DNA from: Flavobacterium branchiicola
Lineage (GTDB): Bacteria; Bacteroidota; Bacteroidia; Flavobacteriales; Flavobacteriaceae
Length of the DNA: 64,000 nucleotides
Assembly: GCF_018383905.1 (NCBI RefSeq)
Contig: NZ_JAGYWA010000008.1
Span: 164,839 to 228,838 of the forward strand
Direction of reading: 5' to 3'
Part shown: positions 35,128 to 44,391 of the stretch, one piece after another
Layout: each line of letters starts with the position of its first letter
Position numbering within the stretch: the first letter of the stretch is position 1
Notes under the pieces: model-generated
What the model saw: the letters and a program-made list of their open reading frames with translations, nothing else
What the model was told of the DNA's origin: nothing
Databases searched by the model: none
Position numbers and translations under genes: made by a program

Positions 35128-38100
35128 ATGAGTACAAAATTTACTGAATACAAAGGACTTGACTTACCAACTGTAGCGTCTGAAGTTCTTGATTTTTGGA
35201 AGAAAGAAAATATATTTGAAAAGAGTGTAACAACTCGCGAAGGTGCTGAGCCTTACGTATTTTTTGAAGGTCCGCCTTCAGCAAACGGGTTACCTGGAAT
35301 TCACCACGTAATGGCACGTGCGATTAAAGATATTTTTTGCAGATATAAAACTCAAAAAGGTTTTCAGGTAAAAAGAAAAGCCGGATGGGATACTCACGGT
35401 TTACCTGTGGAATTGGGTACAGAAAAAGAATTAGGAATTACAAAAGAGGATATTGGTAAGACAATTTCTATCGAAGAATATAACGAAGCGTGTAAAAAAA
35501 CCGTGATGCGTTATACTGACGTATGGAATGATTTGACTGAAAAAATGGGATATTGGGTAGATATGGAAGATCCGTATGTGACTTATAAACCAAAATATAT
35601 GGAGTCTGTCTGGTGGCTTTTGAAGCAAATCTACGATAAAGGTTTGTTGTACAAAGGATACACAATTCAGCCTTACTCTCCAAAAGCAGGAACTGGATTA
35701 TCTTCTCACGAAGTAAACCAGCCAGGAGCGTATCGTGATGTGACTGATACAACAATTGTAGCGCAGTTTAAAACACTTCCTGAAACTTTACCTTCATTCT
35801 TGCAGGGTTTTGGAGATATTCACATTTTAGCCTGGACGACAACTCCTTGGACACTTCCGTCAAATACAGCTTTGACAGTTGGGCCAAAAATCGATTATGT
35901 TTTAGTTAAAACTTTCAATCAATATACTTTTGAGCCAATCAATGTTGTTTTGGCCAAAAACTTAGTTGGAAAACAATTCGGAAAAGGATTTTTCTTAAGT
36001 GAAGACGACGCTGATTTTGACAATGTGAAAAACGGCGACAAAAAATTACCGTACAAAATCTTAACTGAAGCAAAAGGAGCAGATTTAGTAGAAATCCGTT
36101 ACGAACAATTATTGCCATATGTATTGCCTTATGAAAATGCTGAAAACGCATTTAGAGTAATCGCTGGAGATTTCGTTACAACTGAAGACGGAACAGGAGT
36201 GGTGCATACAGCGCCGACTTTTGGTGCAGATGATGCTAAAGTAGCAAAAGAAGCAAAACCAGAAGTGCCGCCAATGTTGGTTTTAGACGAAGACGGAAAC
36301 GCAGTTCCTTTAGTTGACTTACAAGGAAGATTTACTTCTCATGTGGGTGATTTGGCTGGTAAATATGTTAAAAACGAATATTACGATGCAGGGCAAGCTC
36401 CGGAGAAATCTGTAGATGTTGAAATTGCAATTCGTTTAAAAGAAGAAAACAAAGCATTTAAAGTTGAAAAATACGTGCACAGTTATCCACACAGCTGGAG
36501 AACAGACGAGCCGTTATTATATTATCCTCTAGATTCATGGTTCATCAAAGTAACCGATGTAAAAGATAGAATGTTCGACCTGAACGAAACTATCAATTGG
36601 AAACCTAAATCTACTGGTGAAGGACGTTTTGGAAATTGGCTTAAAAATGCTAATGATTGGAACTTATCTCGTTCTAGATATTGGGGAATTCCGTTGCCAA
36701 TTTGGAGAACTGAAGATAAAAAAGAAGAAGTTCTTATTGGTTCTGTTGAAGAATTGTACAATGCGATCGAGAAATCTATCCAAGCTGGTTTTCAAAAAGA
36801 AAATCCGTTTAAAGGTTTCGAAATTGGAAACATGTCTGAATCAAATTATGATTTAATTGATTTGCACAAGAATGTAGTGGATGAAATTACTTTAGTTTCG
36901 GCTTCTGGGAAACCAATGAAGCGAGAAAGTGATCTAATCGACGTTTGGTTTGATTCTGGAGCAATGCCGTATGCACAATGGCATTATCCTTTTGAAAACA
37001 AAGACAAAATTGATGAGAATAAAGATTTTCCAGCCAATTTTATTGCAGAAGGAGTAGATCAGACTCGTGGATGGTTTTATACTTTGCACGCGATTGGAAC
37101 TTTGGTTTTTGATAAAGTGGCTTATAAAAATGTAGTTTCAAATGGTTTGGTTCTGGATAAAAACGGACAAAAAATGTCTAAACGTCTAGGTAACGCAACA
37201 GATCCTTTTGAAACAATTGCGGAATATGGTCCGGATGCAACGCGTTGGTACATGATTTCAAATGCAAATCCTTGGGATAATTTGAAATTTGATATCGAAG
37301 GAATTGCCGAGGTACGCCGTAAGTTCTTTGGAACACTTTACAATACCTATTCTTTCTTTTCGTTATATGCTAACATCGACGGATTTAAATACGCAGAAGC
37401 TGAAATTCCATTAAACGAAAGACCTGAAATCGATCAGTGGATTATTTCTGAATTACATTCGCTAATAAAATTTGTTGACGAATGCTATGAAGATTACGAG
37501 CCTACAAAAGCAACAAGAGCGATTTCTGACTTCGTTCAGGAGAATTTAAGTAACTGGTATGTTCGTTTATGCCGTCGCCGTTTCTGGAAAGGAGAATATG
37601 CTCATGATAAAATTGCAGCTTACCAAACGCTTTATACTTGTTTATTAACTATAAGTAAATTAAGCGCTCCGGTCGCTCCTTTTTTCATGGATAAATTATA
37701 CCGTGATTTAACTGCTTCGACGGGAACCGAGGATTTTGCTAGTGTTCACTTGGCAGAATTCCCAAAATTTGTCGAAAACTTTGTTAATAAAACGTTAGAA
37801 AGCAAAATGCAGAAGGCTCAAACCATCTCATCTTTGGTTTTATCACTACGTAAAAAGGAGATGATTAAAGTACGTCAACCTTTGCAAAAGGTAATGATTC
37901 CTGTACTTGACGAGAATCAGCGTGCTGAAATTGAAGCGATTTCTGACTTAGTAAAAGCTGAGGTAAACGTGAAGGAAGTGGAGCTTTTGGACGATGCTTC
38001 GGGTATTTTGGTAAAGCAAATTAAGCCTAATTTTAAAGCACTTGGACCTCGTTTCGGCAAGGATATGGGTTTGATTTCCAAAGAGATACAAGGTTTTTCT

Positions 38101-38529
38101 GCTGATCAGATTAATGAATTGGACAAGCAGGGAACGCTAGATATTGTTATTGCAGGAAATAGTGTAACTTTATCATTAGAAGACGTCGAAATAACATCCC
38201 AGGATATTGAAGGTTGGCTGGTTGCAAATTCAAACGGAATTACGGTAGCCCTTGACATTACAATATCTGAAGAGTTGAAAAATGAAGGTATCGCGAGAGA
38301 ACTAGTAAACAGAATCCAGAATATCCGTAAAGATTCAGGATTTGAAGTTACAGATAAGATTAAGGTACAGATAAAAAGAAACGGTATCCTGGAAGATGCA
38401 GTTTCAAAAAATGAAGACTATATTAAGTCTGAGACACTAACTGACGATTTGGTTTTTGTAGACGCTTTAGAAAACGGCACAGAAATTGAGTTTGATGATA
38501 TTAAAACGATGATATTAATTTCAAAATAA
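35128..38529 (+). CDS. ileS: isoleucyl-tRNA synthetase, IleS2-like, with GxHH signature
   Basis: 1133 aa; charges tRNA-Ile with isoleucine. Class I catalytic core, CP1 editing domain (about 190-420: HILAWTTTPWTLPSNTAL, GTGVVHTAPTFGADD), anticodon-binding and C-terminal domains. The length and KMSKR (682-686, instead of KMSKS) mark the eukaryote-like IleS2 group. The HIGH motif is replaced by G57-I58-H59-H60, so the first His has become Gly and the third-position Gly has become His. Known of the family: IleS2 enzymes resist mupirocin, and the swapped GxHH form has been linked to very strong resistance. The dksA-like gene follows after 12 bp. Confidence 0.96.
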   Translation: MSTKFTEYKGLDLPTVASEVLDFWKKENIFEKSVTTREGAEPYVFFEGPPSANGLPGIHHVMARAIKDIFCRYKTQKGFQVKRKAGWDTHGLPVELGTEKELGITKEDIGKTISIEEYNEACKKTVMRYTDVWNDLTEKMGYWVDMEDPYVTYKPKYMESVWWLLKQIYDKGLLYKGYTIQPYSPKAGTGLSSHEVNQPGAYRDVTDTTIVAQFKTLPETLPSFLQGFGDIHILAWTTTPWTLPSNTALTVGPKIDYVLVKTFNQYTFEPINVVLAKNLVGKQFGKGFFLSEDDADFDNVKNGDKKLPYKILTEAKGADLVEIRYEQLLPYVLPYENAENAFRVIAGDFVTTEDGTGVVHTAPTFGADDAKVAKEAKPEVPPMLVLDEDGNAVPLVDLQGRFTSHVGDLAGKYVKNEYYDAGQAPEKSVDVEIAIRLKEENKAFKVEKYVHSYPHSWRTDEPLLYYPLDSWFIKVTDVKDRMFDLNETINWKPKSTGEGRFGNWLKNANDWNLSRSRYWGIPLPIWRTEDKKEEVLIGSVEELYNAIEKSIQAGFQKENPFKGFEIGNMSESNYDLIDLHKNVVDEITLVSASGKPMKRESDLIDVWFDSGAMPYAQWHYPFENKDKIDENKDFPANFIAEGVDQTRGWFYTLHAIGTLVFDKVAYKNVVSNGLVLDKNGQKMSKRLGNATDPFETIAEYGPDATRWYMISNANPWDNLKFDIEGIAEVRRKFFGTLYNTYSFFSLYANIDGFKYAEAEIPLNERPEIDQWIISELHSLIKFVDECYEDYEPTKATRAISDFVQENLSNWYVRLCRRRFWKGEYAHDKIAAYQTLYTCLLTISKLSAPVAPFFMDKLYRDLTASTGTEDFASVHLAEFPKFVENFVNKTLESKMQKAQTISSLVLSLRKKEMIKVRQPLQKVMIPVLDENQRAEIEAISDLVKAEVNVKEVELLDDASGILVKQIKPNFKALGPRFGKDMGLISKEIQGFSADQINELDKQGTLDIVIAGNSVTLSLEDVEITSQDIEGWLVANSNGITVALDITISEELKNEGIARELVNRIQNIRKDSGFEVTDKIKVQIKRNGILEDAVSKNEDYIKSETLTDDLVFVDALENGTEIEFDDIKTMILISK

Positions 38530-38541
38530 AGTATAAATACC

Positions 38542-38922
38542 ATGATAGATGAAATTACAAGATACTCTGACGCTGATTTAGCGGAGTTCAAAGAAATAAT
38601 CCAGGCAAAAATTAAAAAAGCACAAGAAGATCTTGATTTGATCAAAAGTGCCTATATGAATGATTTGAATAACGGAACAGATGATACATCTCCTACTTTC
38701 AAAGCTTTTGAAGAAGGAAGTGAAACAATGTCTAAAGAAGCAAACTCTCAATTGGCAATCCGTCAGGAGAAGTTTATTCGTGACTTAAAGAATGCTTTAT
38801 TCCGTGTTGAAAACAAAACATATGGTATTTGCAAAGTAACAGGTAAATTAATTGGTAAGGAAAGGCTTAAAATCGTTCCTCATGCAACAATGAGTATCGA
38901 AGCTAAAAACTTACAACGATAA
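38542..38922 (+). CDS. DksA/TraR-family protein lacking most zinc-finger cysteines
   Basis: 126 aa. The N-terminal coiled-coil is acidic (about 10-90). The C-terminal finger-like region is YGICKVTGKLIGKERLKIVPHATMSIEAKN. Only Cys97 of the expected CxxC...CxxC remains; positions 100, 118 and 121 are Thr, Ser and Ala. It should still fold like DksA and may act in the RNA polymerase secondary channel without zinc. Cotranscribed with ileS (12-bp gap). Bacteroidota often carry this cysteine-poor form. Ends at a terminator. Confidence 0.88.
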   Translation: MIDEITRYSDADLAEFKEIIQAKIKKAQEDLDLIKSAYMNDLNNGTDDTSPTFKAFEEGSETMSKEANSQLAIRQEKFIRDLKNALFRVENKTYGICKVTGKLIGKERLKIVPHATMSIEAKNLQR

Positions 38923-38949
38923 TATTCTAATTGTAGAATAACAATAAAT

Positions 38950-38976
38950 AAGCGCTCCGGAAGGGGCGTTTTTTTG
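38950..38976 (+). terminator. intrinsic terminator after the DksA-like gene
   Basis: GCGCTCC, GGAA loop, GGGGCGTTTTTTT. A near-identical stem ends the 71-aa gene at 40399-40427. Confidence 0.8.
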
Positions 38977-39120
38977 TTTAATATTTTGGCGAAAGTATTT
39001 GAGTAAGTGTGCTACTCTTTTGAAAGAAATTAATTATGATTTCTAATGAAATGTGTAAAAAGACGAGGAATATTTTTGTAAGAATATAAAATGCGGGCGA
39101 TTTGGGGACTTAAAAATATA

Positions 39121-39163
39121 TTTTAATTAGAACTGTCTTAAATCAAGACAGTTCTAATTAAAA
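39121..39163. terminator. perfect 19-bp hairpin between convergent genes
   Basis: TTTTAATTAGAACTGTCTT (39121-39139) pairs perfectly with 39145-39163 across a 5-nt loop. A/T-rich ends on both sides let it act on the minus-strand roadblock genes and as a backup on plus. Confidence 0.85.
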
Positions 39164-39170
39164 TTAAAAA

Positions 39171-39551
39171 CTAAGCCAGATTTTTTTCTAATTCAGTTTT
39201 GTGTTTTTTCAAAATTGCTCTTGTCATTCCTAAGTTTGCTTTAGAAGCATCGGCTGCAAGATAGATCATGAATTTTTTGTTTGGAGAAATGTCGATAACG
39301 TGAATTTGATTTGTAAGTGTAATCAAAATATCTTCAATGTTCTGATTTAAATTTAATGCTTTTACCGCATTTAGTTTAGCTTTTACAACTTCCAGGTTGT
39401 AAGCTGCGGCAAGTTCAGGGTCAAAGCCTGGGTCAATTGTTAGATTTCCGAAACTTAATCCTGATTCAATCTCTGTTACAGCTACAGCTATAAAGCCGTT
39501 TACATTTGTTTTCATGTCATTTAAAAACACGTTTAAAAAATCGTTGCTCAT
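39171..39551 (-). CDS. divergent roadblock/LC7-like protein
   Basis: 126 aa, cytoplasmic, no signal. The layout helix, VNGFIAVAVTEIESGLSFGNLTID, helix (LEVVKAKLNAVKALNL), ILITLTNQIHVIDISPNKKFMIYLAADASKANLGMTRAILKKH resembles a roadblock/LC7 fold. The match is by pattern only and weaker than for the neighbouring gene. It lies 34 bp downstream of the other roadblock-like gene on the same strand, so they probably form an operon and perhaps a heterodimer. No MglA-type GTPase is nearby. Confidence 0.7.
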   Translation of the reverse strand: MSNDFLNVFLNDMKTNVNGFIAVAVTEIESGLSFGNLTIDPGFDPELAAAYNLEVVKAKLNAVKALNLNQNIEDILITLTNQIHVIDISPNKKFMIYLAADASKANLGMTRAILKKHKTELEKNLA

Positions 39552-39585
39552 AATTTAGTGGGTTTGTTGGGTTAATAGATTTATG

Positions 39586-39942
39586 TTATTTTAATAGTGA
39601 ATTCTTGCTTAATTCTACAGATAATTCTTCTGTAGATCGCATTAGTAAGGCTAGATTGCTTCCTTCTTTGGTAAACGCGATTACAAAGTTGGTGCCGCTG
39701 ATTTTGTTTCCAATGACTACTCCTTCTGAAGTCTTTAAAAAAAGTTGCTTTAAGGCGCCTTTATCTAAATCGATTAAAAATTTTTCACTCATTGATAATA
39801 TTGCAGCACTCATAGCAGCGACACTATCGCTATAGTCTACATGAAGGGAAGTGATTAATTTTCCTTTTCCATTTAAAATTAAGGCTGCTGTGGATTTCGT
39901 GTTAACCAAAAAATCATTTAAAGTAGTAGTTATTTCATTCAT
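39586..39942 (-). CDS. roadblock/LC7 domain protein
   Basis: 118 aa. TKSTAALILNGKGKLITSLHVDYSDSVAAMSAAILSMSEKFLIDL and LKQLFLKTSEGVVIGNKISGTNFVIAFTKEGSNLALLMRSTEELS match the roadblock/LC7 (MglB-like) pattern: beta hairpin, long helix, beta strands, C-terminal helix. Such proteins usually dimerise and regulate small Ras-like GTPases that set polarity or motility. First gene of a two-gene minus-strand unit, with a TATATTTG promoter-like box about 100 bp upstream. Confidence 0.78.
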   Translation of the reverse strand: MNEITTTLNDFLVNTKSTAALILNGKGKLITSLHVDYSDSVAAMSAAILSMSEKFLIDLDKGALKQLFLKTSEGVVIGNKISGTNFVIAFTKEGSNLALLMRSTEELSVELSKNSLLK

Positions 39943-40045
39943 GATTTTGTAAGATTAGAGGGTTTTGTTTAGGTTGTTATGTGTCGGTGTCTTTCAGTTG
40001 CTGTTTTTTAGGGGCTTTAGATGAACAAGTGTTAATTTTTATTAA

Positions 40046-40053
40046 CAAATATA
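40046..40053 (-). promoter_or_regulatory. -7-like box for the roadblock gene pair
   Basis: The minus strand reads TATATTTG, a perfect TAnnTTTG match, about 104 bp before the ATG at 39942. Confidence 0.45.
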
Positions 40054-40124
40054 AATTAAATTATGTATCATTGTAGAACCAAATTGTTAATAATTTAATT
40101 TATTTACTATAAAAAACTTACACA

Positions 40125-40340
40125 ATGGCTAAAGTATTGAAATTCAAAGAAGTGAACTCCGACGTAGAGAGTAGAATGAAGGAATTCGAAAAAATGCGTT
40201 TAAAGTTGAAGACAGAAATTAAAAAAGAAGAAACCAAAAAGGCTAACGCCGGGAAAGAGAGTAAGGGATTGTTGAAATCTATTTCCGGATTTTTTGCAGA
40301 TAGCCCTAAAGCATCAGCAAATGCTACAGTGAAAAAATAA
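40125..40340 (+). CDS. small highly charged protein, unknown
   Basis: 71 aa. Mostly a predicted Lys/Glu-rich helix (VESRMKEFEKMRLKLKTEIKKEETKK), then a short LLKSISGFFADSPKASANATVKK tail. Coding is supported by codon-like composition, a separate terminator and a position divergent from the roadblock pair. I do not recognise the family. It may bind acidic partners or nucleic acid; no evidence beyond charge. Confidence 0.7.
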   Translation: MAKVLKFKEVNSDVESRMKEFEKMRLKLKTEIKKEETKKANAGKESKGLLKSISGFFADSPKASANATVKK

Positions 40341-40398
40341 GCTTTCGAAAAGATTTGAAATTAATTTAATAGTATTTAGTTTTATTGTAAAATAATTA

Positions 40399-40427
40399 AC
40401 GCTCCTTAAGGGGCGTTTTTTTTGATT
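40399..40427 (+). terminator. intrinsic terminator
   Basis: ACGCTCC, TTAA loop, GGGGCGTTTTTTTT. Confidence 0.8.
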
Positions 40428-40434
40428 AAATTGT

Positions 40435-40442
40435 TACTTTTG
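40435..40442 (+). promoter_or_regulatory. -7-like box for lspA
   Basis: TACTTTTG followed by C, a perfect TAnnTTTG match, 20 bp before the ATG and just after the preceding terminator. Confidence 0.55.
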
Positions 40443-40462
40443 CCACATCAAAATTTGAAAAA

Positions 40463-41068
40463 ATGTCATTACGAAAAGCGTATTTCCTTATATTTTTAGT
40501 TTTAATTGTCGATCAACTTTCAAAAATTTATGTAAAAACCAATTTTACTTTAGACGATCATGGTAATGAAGTGATGGTTTTTGATTGGTTTAGAATTCAT
40601 TTTATCGAAAATGAAGGAATGGCATGGGGAACAAAGATACCTGGAGAATATGGAAAATTAATTCTGACTGTTTTTAGAATTTTTGCTGTTTTTGGTATTG
40701 GTTACTGGTTGGCTGATTCGATCAAAAAGCGTCAGTCTACTTATTTAATTGTTGCTATTGCATTAATATTTGCCGGCGCTGCAGGTAATATAATCGATTC
40801 TGTTTTTTACGGAGTTATTTTTGATGATAGTCACGGGAAGCTGGCAACTCTTTTTTCGCCGGAACCTTATGGAACTTGGTTTCATGGTTTGGTAGTAGAT
40901 ATGTTTTATTTTCCTATTTGGGAAGGGAATTTACCTTCTTGGTTGCCGTTTTTTGGTGGCAAACACTTTACTTTTTTTAATGCAATTTTTAATGTTGCAG
41001 ATATTGCAATCTCTACCGGAGTTGGGATTTTATTGGTTTTCAATAAAAAAGCCTTCCATACCAGATAA
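40463..41068 (+). CDS. lspA: lipoprotein signal peptidase (signal peptidase II)
   Basis: 201-aa inner-membrane aspartyl protease that removes signal peptides from prolipoproteins, serving the lipoproteins seen in this window. Four membrane helices. Catalytic aspartates are D112 (in GNIIDSVFYG) and D180 (in FNVADIAIS). A periplasmic insert of about 40 residues (about 120-165) makes it longer than the E. coli enzyme, as is usual in Bacteroidota. Confidence 0.95.
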   Translation: MSLRKAYFLIFLVLIVDQLSKIYVKTNFTLDDHGNEVMVFDWFRIHFIENEGMAWGTKIPGEYGKLILTVFRIFAVFGIGYWLADSIKKRQSTYLIVAIALIFAGAAGNIIDSVFYGVIFDDSHGKLATLFSPEPYGTWFHGLVVDMFYFPIWEGNLPSWLPFFGGKHFTFFNAIFNVADIAISTGVGILLVFNKKAFHTR

Positions 41069-41150
41069 AATTTATTTTCATAATAGAAATTTAGGTTTCG
41101 TAGGTTATAGTTGGTAGAAGTGTTATTTTTACCAAACAAAACCATAAGTT

Positions 41151-44100
41151 ATGCAAAGTCCGTCTTTTTCTATTTATGATGCTTCTGCAGGATCAGGAAA
41201 GACTTATGCATTGGTTAAGGAATATCTTAAAATTATTCTTTCTTCCACAAAAAATGATGCTTACCGAAATATTCTTGCGATAACTTTTACTAATAAGGCG
41301 GTTCATGAAATGAAAAGTCGTATTGTCGGGAATTTGTCTGAATTTGCCAAAGATGAGCCTTCAGAAAAGGCAATTAGCTTAATCGAAGATTTATCCCGAG
41401 ATACTGGACTTTCCATTATTCAGATAAAAGTAAAATCGCAAAGCATAATTAAACATCTTATTCATAATTATGCTGCCTTTGATATCTCGACGATTGATAA
41501 GTTTACACATAAAGTAATTCGTGCTTTTGCGCATGATCTAAATTTACCAATGACTTTTGAGGTTACACTCGATACTGAGAATTTGTTGGTTGAAGCTGTC
41601 GATGCTATTATCGCGCAGGCTGGTCAGGATGAAACGCTAACTAATTTGCTGATAGATTTTACGATGGAGAAAACCGACGATGATAAAAGTTGGGATGTTT
41701 CTCGTGAAATTCTGGAAACAGGCAGATTGGTTTTGAATGAAAATAACCGAACTGAGATTTCGCATTTTCATGATAAATCGATCAAAGAGTTTTTAGAAAT
41801 CAAAATAAAAATGCAGGCGCTGTGTAAAGAACTTGAGTCTGAGAATGCAAATTTTGCTACTGATGCACTTTCATTAATAGAAGAAAATGGCATCGATTTA
41901 AAGTCATTTTCCAGAGGAACTTTTCCGAACCATTTGGAGAGTATTCGAGACGGAAAATTCAATCCGAAAAATAAAACATTTCATGAGTTTGATGATATTG
42001 CAATTAATAAAACAGCCAAAGACAAAGCGTTAATTGAAAATATAATTCCTGATTTGCTTCAGATTTTAGTTAAGATTTATAAAAACTTCGAGAAAAGAGA
42101 TTTCTATAAAGCTTTTCTAAAAAATATTACACCTCTTTCTTTATTAAATACCATTAGTAATGAATTAGAAAAAATTCAGTCAGAACAAAATGTTTTGTCT
42201 ATATCTGAATTTAATGCCATAATTCATCGTGAAATTCAAAATCAGCCTGCTCCCTTTATTTATGAAAGAGTTGGTGAGCGCTATCGTCACTTTTTTATTG
42301 ATGAATTTCAGGATACTTCAGAAATGCAATGGCAAAATCTTATTCCGCTTATTGATAATTCGCTTTCAGGATTAGATGATTTTGGAAATAAAGGTACTCT
42401 TATGATTGTTGGTGATCCAAAACAATCCATTTATCGCTGGCGCGGTGGAAAAGCGGAGCAGTTTATTGAACTGAGTAAAGAAGAGAATCCATTTAACAAT
42501 CCTGAAAAAGAAATACGTTATTTAAATACCAATTATAGAAGTTATAGTGAAGTTATTAATTTCAATAATGCCTTTTTTAAACTAATTTCTACAGAGTTTA
42601 CAAATGAGGATTATAAAGAGTTGTACGAAAATCATAGTTTTCAGAATACAAATTCTAAAAAAGGAGGATATGTAAATATTTCTTTTCTCCCTGTTGTAGA
42701 AAAGAATGATTTTGCCGATGATGAAGAGGTAATAGAAAAATCGGATTTATACGTTTTAGCAACTTTAAATACAATTCAAAATGTTGTTCGGCAAGGTTTT
42801 GAATATAGAGATATCGTGATTTTGACTCGCAAAAGAGATCAGGGAATCGCAGTTGCTAATTATTTAACAGAACAAGGAGTTCCGATTTTGTCCTCAGAGA
42901 CTTTAATGATTCAAAATGCAACCGAAGTTCATTTGATAATTTATCTGCTTAAGTATTTGAACAATAGTGCGGATTTGGAATCTAAGGCTAATTTTCTTCA
43001 TTTTTTAGCAAAAGAGACAGAAATGGAAATGCCAATTCATGATTTTATAGCAAAAGGTATGAGTTTTAAGTCTGAAGTTGATTTTGAAAAATGGCTTTTG
43101 ACTTTTGATGTTTCTTTTTCTTTTGAAAACGTTCGTAAAAAATCATTGTATGAAATGGTTGAAATTATCATTTCAAAATTTATTAGTTCTTTTGAAGGTA
43201 ATGCTTATGTGCAGTTTTTTCTCGATATTGTTTTGGAGAGAGATATTCGTAATCAAGCTGGTATTGCAGATTTTCTGAGTTATTGGGATAAAAATGGAGA
43301 GAAATTCAGTATTCCATCGCCGGAAGGTAATAATGCAGTTCGAATTATGACAATTCATAAGTCTAAGGGGTTGGAATTTCCGGTGGTCATTATGCCTTTT
43401 GCTGAAGAAGATTATAATCGAAAACCCAAAGATAAATTATGGCTCGATACAGAAGATACTGGTTTAGATATTCCAAAAGCCTTAATTGATAATAGTAGCG
43501 CGGTAGAGGGGTTTGGTGAAAATGCTTCGAATGTTTTTAATCTGAAGAAACAGGAAGAATTACTTGATAATATAAATGTATTGTATGTTGCGCTGACAAG
43601 AGCTGAGGAACAGTTGTATGTTATTTCCCAGTCTCAGAAAGAGAGAAAAGACGGCGAGCTTCCTAATAATATGGCCTCTTTTTTTATTAAATTTCTAATG
43701 CATGAGAATCTTTATGATGTAGAGAAATTGGAGTATGAATTTGGAAGTAAAAGCAAACTTTCAGAATCAAATGAAGTAATTAATTTAGTTAAGACTATTC
43801 CTGTGGTCTCTGAAGTTTTAAATCCGAAAAATATTAAAATTGCGCAACGAGAAGCTTTAATGTGGGGAACACATCAGCAAGAAGCTATCGCTTATGGAAA
43901 TATAATTCATGAAATTTTAGCATTTGTAAAAGATAAGTCAGATGTTGATTTGGCTGTGGTGAAAGCAATAGAAGAAGGGCTAATAAAAGTTGATCAGATT
44001 GATCAGGTTTCAAAGACGCTTAGTGAAATTGTGAATCATCCTGAATTAAGTGTTTGTTTTGAAGGTGAAAACAAAATTTTAAATGAGCAAACGATTGTTC

Positions 44101-44309
44101 AGAAAGAAGGTAAGATTTTAAAACCAGATAGAATTATCCTGACTAAAAGCAAAGAAGCTTATTTGTTGGATTATAAAACCGGAGCTGTAAATCCGAAGTA
44201 TAAACAGCAAATTTTGGAATATGAAACTGCGATTGAAGAATTGGGATATAAAGTGTTAAAAAAAGCTTTGGTATATATAGGAACCGAAATCGATGTAGTA
44301 AATTTGTGA
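41151..44309 (+). CDS. UvrD/RecB-type helicase-nuclease (AddA-like)
   Basis: 1052 aa. SF1A helicase motifs: Walker A DASAGSGKTYALV (about 8-20); motif II FIDEFQDTSEMQW (about 382-394); motif III/IV GDPKQSIYRWRGG (about 423-435); motif V/VI MTIHKSKGLEFPVV (about 734-747) and LYVALTRAEEQLYV. The C-terminal RecB-like nuclease has GNIIHEILAF and DYKTGAVNPKYKQQILEYE. Works with an AddB-like subunit in double-strand-break end resection. The likely partner lies at 47226, with kbl and ompA between. Confidence 0.92.
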   Translation: MQSPSFSIYDASAGSGKTYALVKEYLKIILSSTKNDAYRNILAITFTNKAVHEMKSRIVGNLSEFAKDEPSEKAISLIEDLSRDTGLSIIQIKVKSQSIIKHLIHNYAAFDISTIDKFTHKVIRAFAHDLNLPMTFEVTLDTENLLVEAVDAIIAQAGQDETLTNLLIDFTMEKTDDDKSWDVSREILETGRLVLNENNRTEISHFHDKSIKEFLEIKIKMQALCKELESENANFATDALSLIEENGIDLKSFSRGTFPNHLESIRDGKFNPKNKTFHEFDDIAINKTAKDKALIENIIPDLLQILVKIYKNFEKRDFYKAFLKNITPLSLLNTISNELEKIQSEQNVLSISEFNAIIHREIQNQPAPFIYERVGERYRHFFIDEFQDTSEMQWQNLIPLIDNSLSGLDDFGNKGTLMIVGDPKQSIYRWRGGKAEQFIELSKEENPFNNPEKEIRYLNTNYRSYSEVINFNNAFFKLISTEFTNEDYKELYENHSFQNTNSKKGGYVNISFLPVVEKNDFADDEEVIEKSDLYVLATLNTIQNVVRQGFEYRDIVILTRKRDQGIAVANYLTEQGVPILSSETLMIQNATEVHLIIYLLKYLNNSADLESKANFLHFLAKETEMEMPIHDFIAKGMSFKSEVDFEKWLLTFDVSFSFENVRKKSLYEMVEIIISKFISSFEGNAYVQFFLDIVLERDIRNQAGIADFLSYWDKNGEKFSIPSPEGNNAVRIMTIHKSKGLEFPVVIMPFAEEDYNRKPKDKLWLDTEDTGLDIPKALIDNSSAVEGFGENASNVFNLKKQEELLDNINVLYVALTRAEEQLYVISQSQKERKDGELPNNMASFFIKFLMHENLYDVEKLEYEFGSKSKLSESNEVINLVKTIPVVSEVLNPKNIKIAQREALMWGTHQQEAIAYGNIIHEILAFVKDKSDVDLAVVKAIEEGLIKVDQIDQVSKTLSEIVNHPELSVCFEGENKILNEQTIVQKEGKILKPDRIILTKSKEAYLLDYKTGAVNPKYKQQILEYETAIEELGYKVLKKALVYIGTEIDVVNL

Positions 44310-44391
44310 AAAAATTAATCAGATGTTAATGAATTAATGGGCTTGGCACTATGTTAAATTGTTAATTTTTAACGTTTTAAATAAATAAAAA

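Noticed and set aside
44335..44391. TTGGCACTATG upstream of kbl as a sigma-54 site
   Set aside because: The -12 TTGC half is missing at any near-correct distance.
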